Assembly (NCBI RefSeq): GCF_000143415.4
Contig: NW_003314274.1
Span: 215,185-279,184 of the forward strand
DNA length: 64,000 nucleotides
Source: Selaginella moellendorffii
Lineage: Eukaryota; Streptophyta; Lycopodiopsida; Selaginellales; Selaginellaceae
Direction: 5' to 3'
The notes under the pieces are model-generated. The model was given only the letters and a program-made list of their open reading frames with translations, ran no database searches and was not told the DNA's origin. Positions 35,835 through 46,988 of this stretch are shown here, one piece after another (the first letter of the stretch is position 1; the number at the start of each line of letters is the position of its first letter). A program made the position numbers and the translations under genes.

Positions 35835-38800
35835 TCACGCCTCCTCTAATTCAGATTCGGATTGTTCACCTTGAAATAAAATACATTAGAAACTTAGTAA
35901 AGGAATATTAATGAATCTCACCTTGAACCCGGGTTATGAATGCTCTTGCTGCATCTCTTGCATGGTCTGGCAAGGTGATGGTGGCACTCTGCTTCCGCAT
36001 CCAACCATGCACAACATTATCCACCGATATGCTCATGCTGGGATCCCTTGGATTCAGCACCCATCTCTTTTCTAGGCAATCCTTCGTATATCCGGAACTT
36101 GGCTTGAACCACTCCACAGTTACATTGAAGGAGTTAGTTTCTGCATCCTCCTTTGCATCAGTGATGCAGCGCCCCACCCATATCATTTGTTTTTTATTAC
36201 TGGGTTTGACAAGCACGACCATTCCTTTGCAGACCTGTACTGGATTGAATGTTGAATCCGGCTTCTTGTTCGTCGGCCCACAATAGTGATCCTCAACATC
36301 GTTATCTGTCACTGCATTTCTAGAGGACATTGTTCTGCTACTATCTGGTGCTCTGGGTTCTGGCCAAAAGGACTCTTCCAATTCTTCATATACAACCGGC
36401 CCATTTTGGATAGCAGATATAATCTTCTCCCAGTATTCGAGCAAAGGCTTGCACCTCTTAAAATAGGATTCTCCACTAAACACCAACCCCCTCTTCCAGA
36501 AGGCAATATGTTGTCTAATCCCAGCCACTATACTTTTCTGGTCTTTGAGTCCATCCGGGTGCATCGGCGGTGGGGAACCCTGAGGAATCATAGGTTCCCC
36601 AGTTATGGGATCTCTCTTGAAGAGTTCAATGCCGTCCACTGGCAACCACACTGTGTCCCATTCTCTCATCTTGTACCTCATCACTGGAGCACCGTCACGC
36701 ATGCTGAAATGAAACTGAAGAGGCTTGGAGTGGCCAATCAGCGTTTCGGATCCGTCCCTGATGTAGCCTCTTACAAACCCCTTAAAGTCTGGAACCTCTG
36801 TCACAAGTGCAGCTTCAACAGTGCCTTTGATGCAATTTTGGAATTCATCGTAGAGTTGTGGGAGGGTGAGGACATTGGATCGCCGGAGGGACTCTGCCAG
36901 GTGACTGAACATGGCATCGACGTCTTCATGAGTATGCCCAACCATGAGAAAGCCAAGTGTAACCGTTTCAAATATGCCTTTGGCAACAAGCATCGCCAAG
37001 TACGCGAAGACGTACATGTTTTTGTTCTCACTGCCAGCATTGTCTGTTTGGAGCAGAAGATGGGGTGGAAGGCCACATCGGCCGCAAGAACTTCCTTGAG
37101 ATTCTGCTTCGTTTGGATGAGGCTGTGCATTCACCGGGCGACCAGCCTCGTCGGAATGGCATGAGGCCTCACGTGATAACCCTACAATCTGACGGCCAAC
37201 ATATTCACTGGGATGGCATGGGGCCCCACGCGATACTGCAAGCCTTTGCTCCTCCTCCAGCTGAACCCTGTATGGGGTTCGATCGACAAGGGCCTTATGC
37301 AAGGGTTGGCCGTTCAGCTCAGTCTGCGCACTTTGCAGAGACCTTAAGTGTTTTGCTAGGGACGCAATCATCATGTTTGCACCCCCGCCACCCCATAGAG
37401 GTACAAAGAAGTTCCCATAGTTCTGGGCACCATGCCCATGAGCGATTATGCCAAACAGAGACACAGGCAGCTGCATGGATGAAGAGATTGCCTTGGGGGC
37501 AGGATTGAGTCGAGATAAGCACGTCTTTTTCTGGTCCATTTTGTCGTGGATGATGCAAAGGTAAGAATCAGGTCTCTCCATGGAGAGAATCCTGTTATGA
37601 TAATATGCAGTCCTGCAGCTTCTCTGCTCGATGTTGTGGTCAAGCCGCCTTCTAACCAACGTCTCTCGCTCTTGAGCGCTGCAAGAATTCTTCGACAAAG
37701 CCATTTTGATAGCAGTGCACTCGTCACACTTTGAAAAGCTGGAGTACTTTCCTATACTCACATCCCTGAACTTGTTGCTCCACAATCTACTAAATCTAGA
37801 TTGGCTCAGCTTCATGTAGCCATTACTCTGGAGTTCCCAATTCACATCTTCCAATATGGCTCCCTTGGTATACATGGAAGGGAGAACTCGTTGGGTGTCT
37901 CGTGTTCCATCTTCCAAGAGGCGGGTTTTATGTGGTTGCTACTCGCTACATGTCTCGACAAACCTCTTGAAGATTGCCTCTCCATATACAACATGACCCC
38001 TGGTTTTGTGCGTACCGTCGTTCCCATGGACTGCCTGTTGAACCCTTTGTTCCTCGAACTCAGTTTTGATTCTGTAGAATGTGCTTCGAGGGACTCCATA
38101 AATGATTCTCCATGCCTTCATGCAGACCAAACCCCTCTGGAAGACCATGCCCCCCACCTGATGTTCTGAAGCATCAACAGATGACCGTAATGCCTCATAC
38201 ACAAAATTGCGAGCTGCCTTCCAGGACAATGTCTTGTATCTTGCTCTCTCCTCTTCAATAGCATCCCAATCAGCATGTTGACAGCACCTCCTCTTGCAAC
38301 AAGCAACTGTCGAGACCATTCGAACCTCCATCGCCATTTTCTGCCTTTTCGGTTCGTTGCTCAGATCCCTTTGGCTGCGCTTTAGGAAGGTGTACTTTCT
38401 TTTCCCATGAAGAGATGTTCTGTCATCAATTGTAGTGGTGTTTGATTGTGAATCCTTCACATTCTCAAACACTAAGTGCCTCAATTTCCACCGCACAATG
38501 CTTTCAATAGTCAGACTGTTTTCTTCTGTGTCAACAACCTCTAAAATCGCAACTCCAATATCATCCTAGCCCAATTCTTGATTAGCAACCGCATCTCTTG
38601 GATTGACAACTGTGGCTAAGCCCTTAGCTACCACCTCCCCCTCGGGGTTGTTTAGAAACACCTTTGCCTGAATCCATGTAGCACAGTTCTTAAGATCCAT
38701 GGAGGGAACATGCGTCGCACTTGTGCTGTCCCCAACATCTGCTTTCTTCTAAAGATTTTTCAAGGCAACAACAACATTTACCCCGACGACCATCTCTCCT

Positions 38801-38976
38801 CGTTCAATAGCGACCACATTCCCATCGAAGACAGTCTTTACTGATACAGCAGCATTGCCTTCCCCAAGCCTTTGATAGTGTATAACAAAGTTCTGATCCA
38901 TAGACACAAGGGTCCCTTTTGCAACTCTCTTCCCACCATTCAAAATGTAAACCTTTTCCCCAACCCTGAAGGCCAT
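35835..38976 (-). pseudogene. DUF7869-like DDE transposase, three TAG stops
   Basis: From ATG 38,976 one frame runs 1,022 codons to 35,908 with only three stops, all TAG (38,751, 38,568, 37,941), each one step from CAG. A perfect donor (CAAG/GTGAG) and a 52-bp intron (35,921-35,870) probably add a short acidic tail ending at 35,835. The N-terminus (MAFRVGEKVYILNGGKRVAKG) is a small beta-type domain. Next come a Cys cluster (CCKRRCCQH), a helix-turn-helix-like segment ending VHGNDGTHKTRGH, and KCDECTAI. The RNase-H-like core shows IIHDKMDQ (D about 478), LLLQTDNAGSENKN (D about 645) and VGHTHEDVDAMF (E about 684), which I read as the DDE triad. This layout fits the DUF7869 transposon protein family (recalled, not searched). 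It would bind the ends and cut and join DNA. The present copy is probably inactive. Confidence 0.8.
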
Positions 38977-39163
38977 TCTGAAAGTGCAGAAAAGAAGTTA
39001 AGACCATACAAAAAATGATTGGAGAATGGCCTAAATCATAACATACCAAACAACCTCAATAGCATGAGGCCACATGCCATTATTCAAACATGCTATTGAC
39101 ACCCACGTGAAATTTCGCATTCACAAAATTGGCATGAGCCCTCATGCCATTAGTGGTACCACT

Positions 39164-39356
39164 AATGGCATGAGGCCTCATGCTATCTTTGGCCCCTGCT
39201 AGCCTGTTGCTATATTCCTTTTGCCTTGCTGCAACTGTATATATTTTTGTGTGTGTGACTAGTCACCCATACAAAAATATATACAGTTGCAGCAAGGCAA
39301 AAGGAATATGGCAATAGGGTACCAAGGCCCAAAGATGGCATGAGCCTCCATGCCAT
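39164..39356. repeat. Large imperfect hairpin
   Basis: Arms 39,207-39,250 and 39,271-39,314 are near-perfect inverted copies (TTCCTTTTGCCTTGCTGCAA against its complement) around a loop containing GACTAGTC. Weaker complementarity extends outward so that palindrome copies at 39,165 and 39,335 sit at the two ends of the structure. Confidence 0.85.
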
Positions 39357-40360
39357 CCTGATAAACACATAGCTATAGGTTCGGTAAAGAAACTATTGGC
39401 AATATGCTAGTGATGAACTTGCAAGCCCCAAGATGGCATGAGCCCTCATGCCATTAGTGGTACCGTAGCGCTGCTCGCACCACCACAACTGCTCGTAGCG
39501 CCGCTCGCACAAACTACCACTCACATAAACTGTCGCTCGCAATGGCGCTCACAATGCCGCAACCGCTCTTAGACGCATAAACCACAACTCACAACGCCGC
39601 TTACACAAGCAGCGCTCACTGCGCTCAGCGGAACCAAGAACACGGCGCACAAAAATGATAGACCTAGGAATGAGTTCGAGAATTCAAAAATAACACACAC
39701 TTGAACGTCATATCAAATCCTTTGACAAACCAGATCTTATGATTCCTCTGACAAATTTCAAACTGAGTAGCTTCTAGACTTTGCTGTCGGACGTTGAACT
39801 TTGTCACATCATGTCCTTGCCTCGATCCAGCTGTGCCATGTCAGTGATTCGAACTTTGCCATGCCATGTCAGTGATCCGCGCCAAGATTATTCGCTGTGT
39901 AAAGGAATAATTATGTTGTGTGTGTACGTCCATTTATGGCAATATAAGGCCACACGCCATTCAAAGAATAATGCTAGTCGAGCATTTTTTTGTGCATTTT
40001 TGGGTTATGAGCCCACACGCTATAAAGTTTACCTGTACCAAAAATAGAAACAGCTTTATTTTCTTGGGAATTTAAGTGGTTGAGGCATTTTTAAACTTAC
40101 AAACACATGCCCTACTTACATTCCTTTGGTTGCTTAAAATTCAAAAATATTATAAACCTTTCTTTTTGCATTTTCAATATTTTCAATTATGGTTTTTGAT
40201 TTTCGCAGGACCAGCCTAGTAATCTATTTGCATCCCATCATGTTTATAGCTAACTTTCGTTTGTCCCCTTCGCTAGCCTGAGATACATCTGCTCGGCATC
40301 TGCCTCTTACAGCATTTGCCCAGAAAGGGCATCTTTCTTCACGCAGCATTTGCCACATGT

Positions 40361-40385
40361 TTAGGGTTTAGGGTTTAGGGTTTAG
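40361..40385 (+). repeat. Interstitial plant telomeric repeat
   Basis: Three and a half units of TTTAGGG in a row. Confidence 0.85.
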
Positions 40386-41262
40386 CAATTCAGTAGCTTG
40401 ATAAACATGCAAATATAGAACTTGATGCAAAATCCTTTGATATGTCACAATGCCCCTAGGACCATAAACACATTTCAATAGAGAGGGTCCTTTCATTTCA
40501 TAACTCCTTACGTAGATCTTGGTGAAACCAGAGTTAGTGAAGTTAGTTTCTTGTGATACCGCATCTGATTGTGATATCCCTTTGCAATGTCGATGGAAAG
40601 GTCAATGCACACCAAACTGTAAAATCTTGGAGCAAAATAACGGTCGGATCTATGGCAAATGCCCCTGAAATATTGTAAGGCTCGTGTGGTCTCATGTGGT
40701 GTCCGATCGAGATGCTTCTTTGCAGGGTCATCAAGAAAGACATTGTATACCATTCTGTAAAATCTAGTTGCGATCTAACGGTTGGATCTCCAGAAAACTC
40801 AAAAATATCTTGCACGTGTCAGAATATTCTAGGAATATACTCCTATGTGCCCCTGAAAATGGCATGCGGCCCCATGCCATTCAAGAGATAACGCCAGATG
40901 ACGCCGAGCATTTTTTGGTGCATTTTTTGGGATCAAAATTGCATGAGGCCACACGCTTGAACGTCACATCAAATCCTCTGACAATTTATTTAGTTGAACA
41001 TCTGGCATATTTGGAAATACAAGATGCTTTGGAATATCCAATCATGCATGGTATAAATATAGCGAGGGTATTAAATGATATCCCAATCATGATCTTTCTT
41101 TTGGATTTCCCGTGCATATAGTCCGAGGAATGATGACGTTGCGGATTTCTTTTGGATTTCACGTGCATGCATGCGTGTGGCAATCCAGAAATTAATGGTG
41201 GCGCCCAAGTCCGAGGAATGATGACGTGGCGGGATTACCAACCGTCGTGACATTTCGCGCGT

Positions 41263-42348
41263 GTGAGGTTAGGTTTTGCATTTTGCTTCGTACTCGCGCT
41301 CGCATCGCGCTCCCACTCGCGATCACGCTCACATTCGCGCTCATCTACCTTGCAAGAATATGGACTGGCACTTGTGGTAGAGTCAGTGTCCGCCTTCAAG
41401 ATCCACCTTGCACATCCTAGCGGCTTCCCGGAGGAGGGCAGCGGCTATGAGGAATTCCTAGAGGGAGATAGGGAGAGGTTGTCCAGGAGGCCCACAATTT
41501 CAAAGACGCTGCGGGTCTATGAAGATCACATGGAATCCACGGACCTCACCTACGGCGATGTTCAAAAACTATATTCGAACATTGAGCCGTTGAGAGTGCC
41601 TCCAGTTCGCGAAGCGAAGGGGAAGGGGGTCGATCTGGAAACTACCCTGAAGCAGAAAAGGGTGGTCAAGCTCAAGCCGACGTCCGACTCTCCTCCAAAA
41701 AAGAAGCTACTTGGTGATGCCATTGCCTCGGGTTCAAACACTACACCCACCAAAAAGAAGAGCCGCAAAGAGCAGAAAGAGCAAGAAGAGGCAGCAAAAA
41801 TCGTCGCAGATAATAGTACTTGTTACTATTCCAACAAAGTATATACAATCGACGTGAGCCGTATCGACATCCAAAGCAAATACAACCACAGGCTAGTATC
41901 TGATGAGTGGGTGGAGAAACTTAAGCAAAAGATGCTGGCAAGTCCAGTAACACCCGACATCGCAGACGTGATCCCCTATTACCGAACAATGAAGGGCGAG
42001 ACGAGGTTTCCAGACTTGATCAATAGGAAGGTGTTGGACGATCAGAACATCCGGTTCTATGCCGTCTCCGGGCAGCATTCTAGCTTGGCGATGCAAGAGA
42101 TAGTTGTGGATATTATGGTGGGTGAGGAGGTGAAGAAAGTCTTCAAGACAAGAGTTGTCCGCCTGATAAAAGGCAACTCGCCCCTCCGATCTATCATATA
42201 CATCTCCCACGCGCAGAATGTCAAGCAAGAAACGTGCTACAAATCGGGTCTGCAGGAGACATTGGCACGAACACGGAAGCTCTGGGTTCAACTGAAGAAG
42301 CCACAAAAACCAGGACAAGGACGTGCACTAGCAACTAGCGCCTGGCAG
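41263..42348 (+). pseudogene. Cargo gene, part 1: ParB-like domain
   Basis: Open from 41,263; the first in-frame ATG is at 41,530, so the true start or an upstream exon is unresolved. A Lys-rich, nuclear-localisation-like stretch (PPKKK, PTKKKSRKEQ) precedes a domain resembling ParB/sulfiredoxin-type N-terminal domains: YTIDVSRIDIQ, NHRLVSDEWVEKLKQKM, then FYAVSGQHSSLAMQEI at the place of the usual G-x-H-R box, then a helical segment. The Arg of that box is absent. In bacteria and phages ParB-like domains bind or cut DNA or hydrolyse CTP; the role here is unknown. A GT-AG intron (42,349-42,402) carries a palindrome, but the next exon is out of phase, suggesting an indel or a different splice site. 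Confidence 0.55.
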
Positions 42349-42402
42349 GTAAGCCTCGTTGCATGTGGCATAGCATGTGGCCTCACGCCATTTCCATTGC
42401 AG

Positions 42403-43694
42403 GAATTCTCGAGTGCTCAGCATCCATAACATTCTACTCGCGACAAAAGTTGTTTTTGACAAATGGGTAGATGTGCTGAGGAGGTACCATGACGGGGAGT
42501 TACTAAACTCAATGGGTGTGGAGGACGGCCAGAAGCCCAATGATTTGAAGCTCAACGCCTTGCGTTTCTCGCGGTCTCTAGACGACGACGACCTTCTGAC
42601 AGTGGCTAATGCTCTTCTACGTGGTGAGGTAGTCTTCAACAAGACCAAAATGACTCCCGGCCATATTGTGACATACGAGGACTTGTGCACGACTCTGAGA
42701 GCTCGTGCGCTATTGAAGGATTGGATCTTCGAGCAAGTGGCCGTGGAGAGGGTGAGAATCGACACCACGCAAGAGATGATGGAAGCGCTGGATTTGTCAA
42801 ATGAAGACATCGACGAGTACGTGAAGGGGGCCCCCAAGTTCATCGATCTACTGCGGGATGCCACGAAAAGTAAAGCTGAGAAGTTGGATCAGTATCCAAA
42901 TTTCATTAAGAGTGATGTCGACCGCCGGCTTTAGAAACAGCTCGACCCCACAACAGAGGCCTATCGAGAACCTTACCGGGTATACTTGAATTCAGATGAG
43001 GATAAAAGGTGGAGGAGCATCGTTTCCCGCGGAGATGAGCAGGTCAAGAACATCTTTTGTGTGATGGACTTCACAAACAAGGAGATCACTCATGCAGATG
43101 AAGTTAGCTCCATCATTGACTTAATGGTGGGACTTGCGGAGGTGGAATCTTCAGTCCACTATATGATCTACGACTCCGAATCCTATCACAAGTTCTGGAA
43201 GGCCTTAAATGAGGTGAAGGCTCGGTTGAAAGGCAAGGAGATGCGGGAGATCCATGGGATAATGGCTAAGAAGAAGATACCGATGAATGTCCACATCTTC
43301 ACACTCGCCCTTGTTATTGGTCCTGCAGCAGAGTGGGACTGGAGTGACTTCCCAGCTTCGTTCGACAAGGCTGATCGAATTGATTTGAGGGAGGTCAATT
43401 TACCCGTGCCTGAGGAACTGAAGACGGCTATGGAGCTTTCGAATCCAAAGAAAGCTCCAGGTGCAGTATGGGAAATGCTCAGCTGGGTCTTCAACGCAAT
43501 AGCAGGTGGGTCACCTGCTTCCGACTCCAAGGGCAAATGCGTTGTCGAGTACAACTGCGGCGGACTATTTTTTCGAGCCGCACTACTCAAGGGTGTCCCG
43601 TGTGTTGTGGTGACAAACTCCATTGAAGAGGTGACTTCAATGGAGCATATAATTACAGTTGCCAAAGAAAAACAGTATCTTCTCTGCGAACCTA
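42403..43694 (+). pseudogene. Cargo gene, part 2: unrecognised globular region
   Basis: About 430 codons in one frame with a single TAG (42,932, CAG likely). Typical globular composition: helical start (VLSIHNILLATKVVFDKWVD), a segment with DKRWRSIVSRGDEQVKNIF, and near the end CGGLFFRAALLKGVPCVVVTNS, which looks like a beta-alpha-beta turn of a Rossmann-type fold such as a methyltransferase-like domain (weak inference). Ends at a good donor (CTA/GTGAGT). Confidence 0.5.
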
Positions 43695-43744
43695 GTGAGT
43701 ACACACTTTAAGTTTAAATGTTATCTCACAAGCTCTGTATGCAG

Positions 43745-45267
43745 GAGCGTGGCCACCCCCAGATGCTAAAACGGCGTTAACAGCTACTGTTGAAGATACC
43801 CATGTTGGGCCGAGCTCACAACCTGCACAAGGTAAGGTCAAGTGAGGCCTCACGCCATTTTGATTATAGATCGTTGTGAATATTCAGACACGAGGACTGA
43901 AAAGCGCACTGGTGGCGAGTCGAAGAAGGACAAACAGACAAGCAATAGGAAAAAAGGAGGTACAAATTATATTTGCAATGGCGTGTGGTCTCATGCCATT
44001 CCTTGCAGGAGACACTTCTTCAAAGGCAAAACAGGCAAGCACCAGCCAAGCTCAAACTGACAGTGGTCATTAAAAGCGAAAGCACGTTGGACAGTCGTCG
44101 GGATCAGAGGTGTTTGATTCGAAAAGGAAGAAGGGCAACGAAAAGATGATAGGTAATGCCTCGCAGTTATGGCATGTGTGCTCATGCCATTCATTACAGA
44201 TCAAGGGCTGAGTGAAAGCAGGCAGTCACCACCTCCTGACTCAGATTCCTATGGCGGACTCTCCCCTTCCCCAATCTCAATGGAGAGGTACAATGGATGA
44301 GGGATGCTTTTCAAGTCAGGGCCACGTTTTTCTCATCTCGTCGTCTTCGAAGGGTGCAAGAACGTGCAGAAACCATGTTAAGACAGTCGGGTGAGGATAC
44401 GGTCCTAGGTCACGCACTAAAACAGGCTATGGATGTCTTGTATTTTGAGATGGAGACTCGGCCAGATGATTTTCCCAAGATGGTCCTGGAAGAACAAGCA
44501 ATCCAGCCTGAGCAGCCTATGGAAGAAATGCAGGAGGGGGATGAGGAGCCAGAGAAAGATAATGAGCAGGAAGAGCAGAAGGACGAAGAGGAGGACAAAG
44601 AAGAGGAGGACGAAGAAGAGGAGGACGAAGAGGACTTGGATGGTCCTCACAATGGTGACGATCACAATAACGACGACGACGATGATGACGACGATAGCCA
44701 GCCTGAGGTGGCCAAAGAGCAGCGGAGGAAGGTCATACAAGACAAACCATCAGGTAAATAATAGTACATCCATTCCTAACCTTTTACCATTTCTAACATT
44801 GTCCATGTAGATTGCAGAGCAAATGGTAAGTAGAGATTATTCAGTTGAATTTACAAACACTAGCCTTTAGTGTCGAGGAAGGATAGTGCCAAGCAAGGGT
44901 CGAAACGTATATCCAATCCTTTAGAATCAGCAGTGCACCCAAGTGATATCGGTCCTAGTTCCTCAATAGCAGTTGATGGTAAATACAGTATAGTCGATTC
45001 AATGTGCAAATGAGTTTGTTTTTAGTAGCACGGGAGGATACCATCTCAATCGAAGGGAGATATTTGGACATGCATATGGATCCGCTAGTGGACTCTACTT
45101 GCCTGCAAGAGTCATCAGAGCTGGTGGAGGCTATTATCCATATCAACGCCAAGCAAGCTGACCATGCTCCACTTGATGCTGCCCATACCATTGAGTCAAT
45201 CTTGTCCACGTATCCAACTGACGGTGACCAGGCGCCATTGGACCCGCATGAGGCCGCCCCAGCCGCC
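43745..45267 (+). pseudogene. Cargo gene, part 3: chain of small exons, acidic and disordered
   Basis: Exons are separated by GT-AG introns of 38-50 bp (43,832-43,869; 43,960-44,008; 44,153-44,199, and others about 44,757-45,028). The translated parts are Ser/Lys/Gln-rich, then strongly acidic (long Glu and Asp runs, 44,560-44,700), then a degenerate repeat with APLDxxH phrases. A TAA at 44,071 interrupts a Lys-rich exon (CAA likely). Three of the introns contain the 22-bp palindrome. The final exon is cut at 45,267 by the LTR element and resumes in frame at 52,597. Confidence 0.5.
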
Positions 45268-46261
45268 TGTAAGCGACTAAATTTTCCATTCTACTTTAGT
45301 CACTTAACCACACCTTCGACCACTTGGAGGAGTCTTATTCATAACCTCCATCAGTCCAATTCAGGACTTGGGACTTGCTAGCCCCAAGAATGGCATCCCT
45401 GCCACTCAACACTTGCACCTGGTCCAAGTGCTCCACGTGTCCGGTCCCAAGACCGACACTCAAAGGTACCACTGACATCTCGGCCCGTTACGCTAAGGCC
45501 AGGCCCATTCACCTTTGCTGCACTAGTGGTCCAACACCACTTGCATCACCATCCCGTCTCTCCAAGACTAGGCCATCTGTACTCGAGTGGTCATCCTAGA
45601 TCCACTCCTTAGCATCCTTAAGATGCCCACAGACCTGGGGAATCGCCTTCCCCAAAGTCCCTTTGTCAGTTCCTACCAAGTCCCTTTCTGCCCCTGGCCG
45701 TGTTTGCCAACACTGCCACTGGATCGAGGCCCACAGGCCCGACCACTAAGTCCCATGGTCCTCTGGGACTTCCTCACCACACGACTGTGTCCTTGGTCAC
45801 TACCCCAGAGGACTGCTCCTCTTCCTTTCCACAGTCTGGGCCTTTGGGACAACATTTCGGAACACCGTGGCCTTACGCGAGCCACCTGGGTACTCTCCCC
45901 GCCTTTCGCCTTTAGGTGCTCTAGCCATGGGCTTAGAGCGAGGTTCCATTGAGCCATGCCTGGTATCCAAGTAGGTAGTGCCACCCACACTTGGATTGGG
46001 AGCATCGGCCAGTCGATCTCCCGGGGGAACTAGAGTCGGCTCTTGAACACTTCACCAAGCTACCCCGCTTGTCGGTCCGTATTCACTCTAGTCTTGGACT
46101 TCCCAGTGGTCAGTTCATCACCCAACACTGGGTCTGGCCTTCCTGGGCCAAACTGGCCTTTCCTGGCCAAACTGGCTCCACTGCAGTCCTCCCCCTACTA
46201 TACTTTTGGAGCTCACCAAACCCCCCAGGGTCTGGGAGACGAACGCTTTGGGCTTTCACCC

Positions 46262-46760
46262 TCTCAGGCTCCGGACTCGGACTCGGACTCGGACTCGGAC
46301 TCGGATTCGGATTCGGACTCGGACTCGGGCTCGGGCTCGGTCTCAGCCTCGGCCTCGGTCTCAGTCTCGGTCCCGATCTTGGTCTCGGTCTCGGTCTCGG
46401 TCTCGGTCCCGGTCTCGGTCTCGACTTTGGACTCCATCTCGGACTCCATCTCGGACTCCATCTCGGACTCCATCTCGGGTCCATCTCGGGTCCATCTCGG
46501 ACTCCATCTCGGACTCCATCTCGGGTCCATCTCGGACTCCATTTCGGGTCCATCTCGGACTCCATCTCGGACTCCATTTCGGGTCTATCTCGGGTCCATC
46601 TCGGACTCCATCTCGGACTCCATCTCGGGTCCATCTCGGGTCCATCTCGGACTCCATCTCGGACTCCATTTCGGGTCCATCTCGGGTCCATCTCGGACTC
46701 CACTTCGGACTCCAACTCGGGTCCACCTCGGACTCCACTTCGGACTCTATCTCAGACACT
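46262..46760. repeat. Tandem array inside the left LTR
   Basis: Units of 6 bp (GGACTC, GGTCTC) followed by 11-12-bp units (CTCGGACTCCAT, CTCGGGTCCAT). The other LTR (52,045-52,355) lacks nearly all the 6-bp part, which accounts for most of the 177-bp length difference. Long open frames here on both strands are artefacts of the repeat. Confidence 0.92.
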
Positions 46761-46988
46761 CCCACGTGTCATGTGTTGGTCCTTTTGGGTCCCTTTTTGG
46801 AGCCTCGCCTTTTGCTCGCTTCGTGCTCGTTCCTCAAGCACTTCGTTGGGAGTTCCACTCCCGCTCTTGACTTTTCAAGTCGGAGCTTTTGGTCCAAACG
46901 TGTTACGCTCGTTTGGCTCTCGCTTCGGCCACTACCATGTGGCGCCCTTCCGGCTCCACTTTGGGGCCTAGGGATTTTGTGTCTCACA

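Larger units (their letters stand above)
38977..41262. promoter_or_regulatory. 2.3-kb divergent intergenic region of the 19-kb element
   Basis: Lies between the 5' ends of the transposase and cargo genes. It holds at least six full palindrome copies (39,059; 39,129; 39,165; 39,335; 39,433; 40,859) and several partial ones, a large hairpin, a low-complexity GCTCGCA-rich stretch (39,465-39,640) and an interstitial telomeric run. Just before the cargo gene, a partly duplicated segment (41,095-41,230) places ATGATGACGT twice, a TGACG/bZIP-type core. Promoter function is inferred from position only. Confidence 0.5.

Noticed and set aside
36286-37164. 292-codon plus-strand frame
   Set aside because: Shadow of the transposase on the opposite strand; no domain and ends in the middle of conserved transposase motifs.
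39465-39640. Possible coding region with regular GCTCGCA spacing
   Set aside because: Low-complexity repeats with no open frame of useful length on either strand.
40361-40385. True telomere or chromosome end
   Set aside because: Only three and a half repeats, inside a transposon promoter region with ordinary sequence on both sides.
44417-44740. Hydrophobic Val/Leu/Phe-rich minus-strand frame resembling membrane segments
   Set aside because: Antisense of the Glu/Asp-rich cargo exon; the complement of acidic codons always looks hydrophobic.
46110-46971. Several overlapping open frames of 200-330 codons on both strands
   Set aside because: They are produced by 6-bp and 12-bp tandem repeats in the LTR of the LARD-like element, open in all frames with monotonous peptides.
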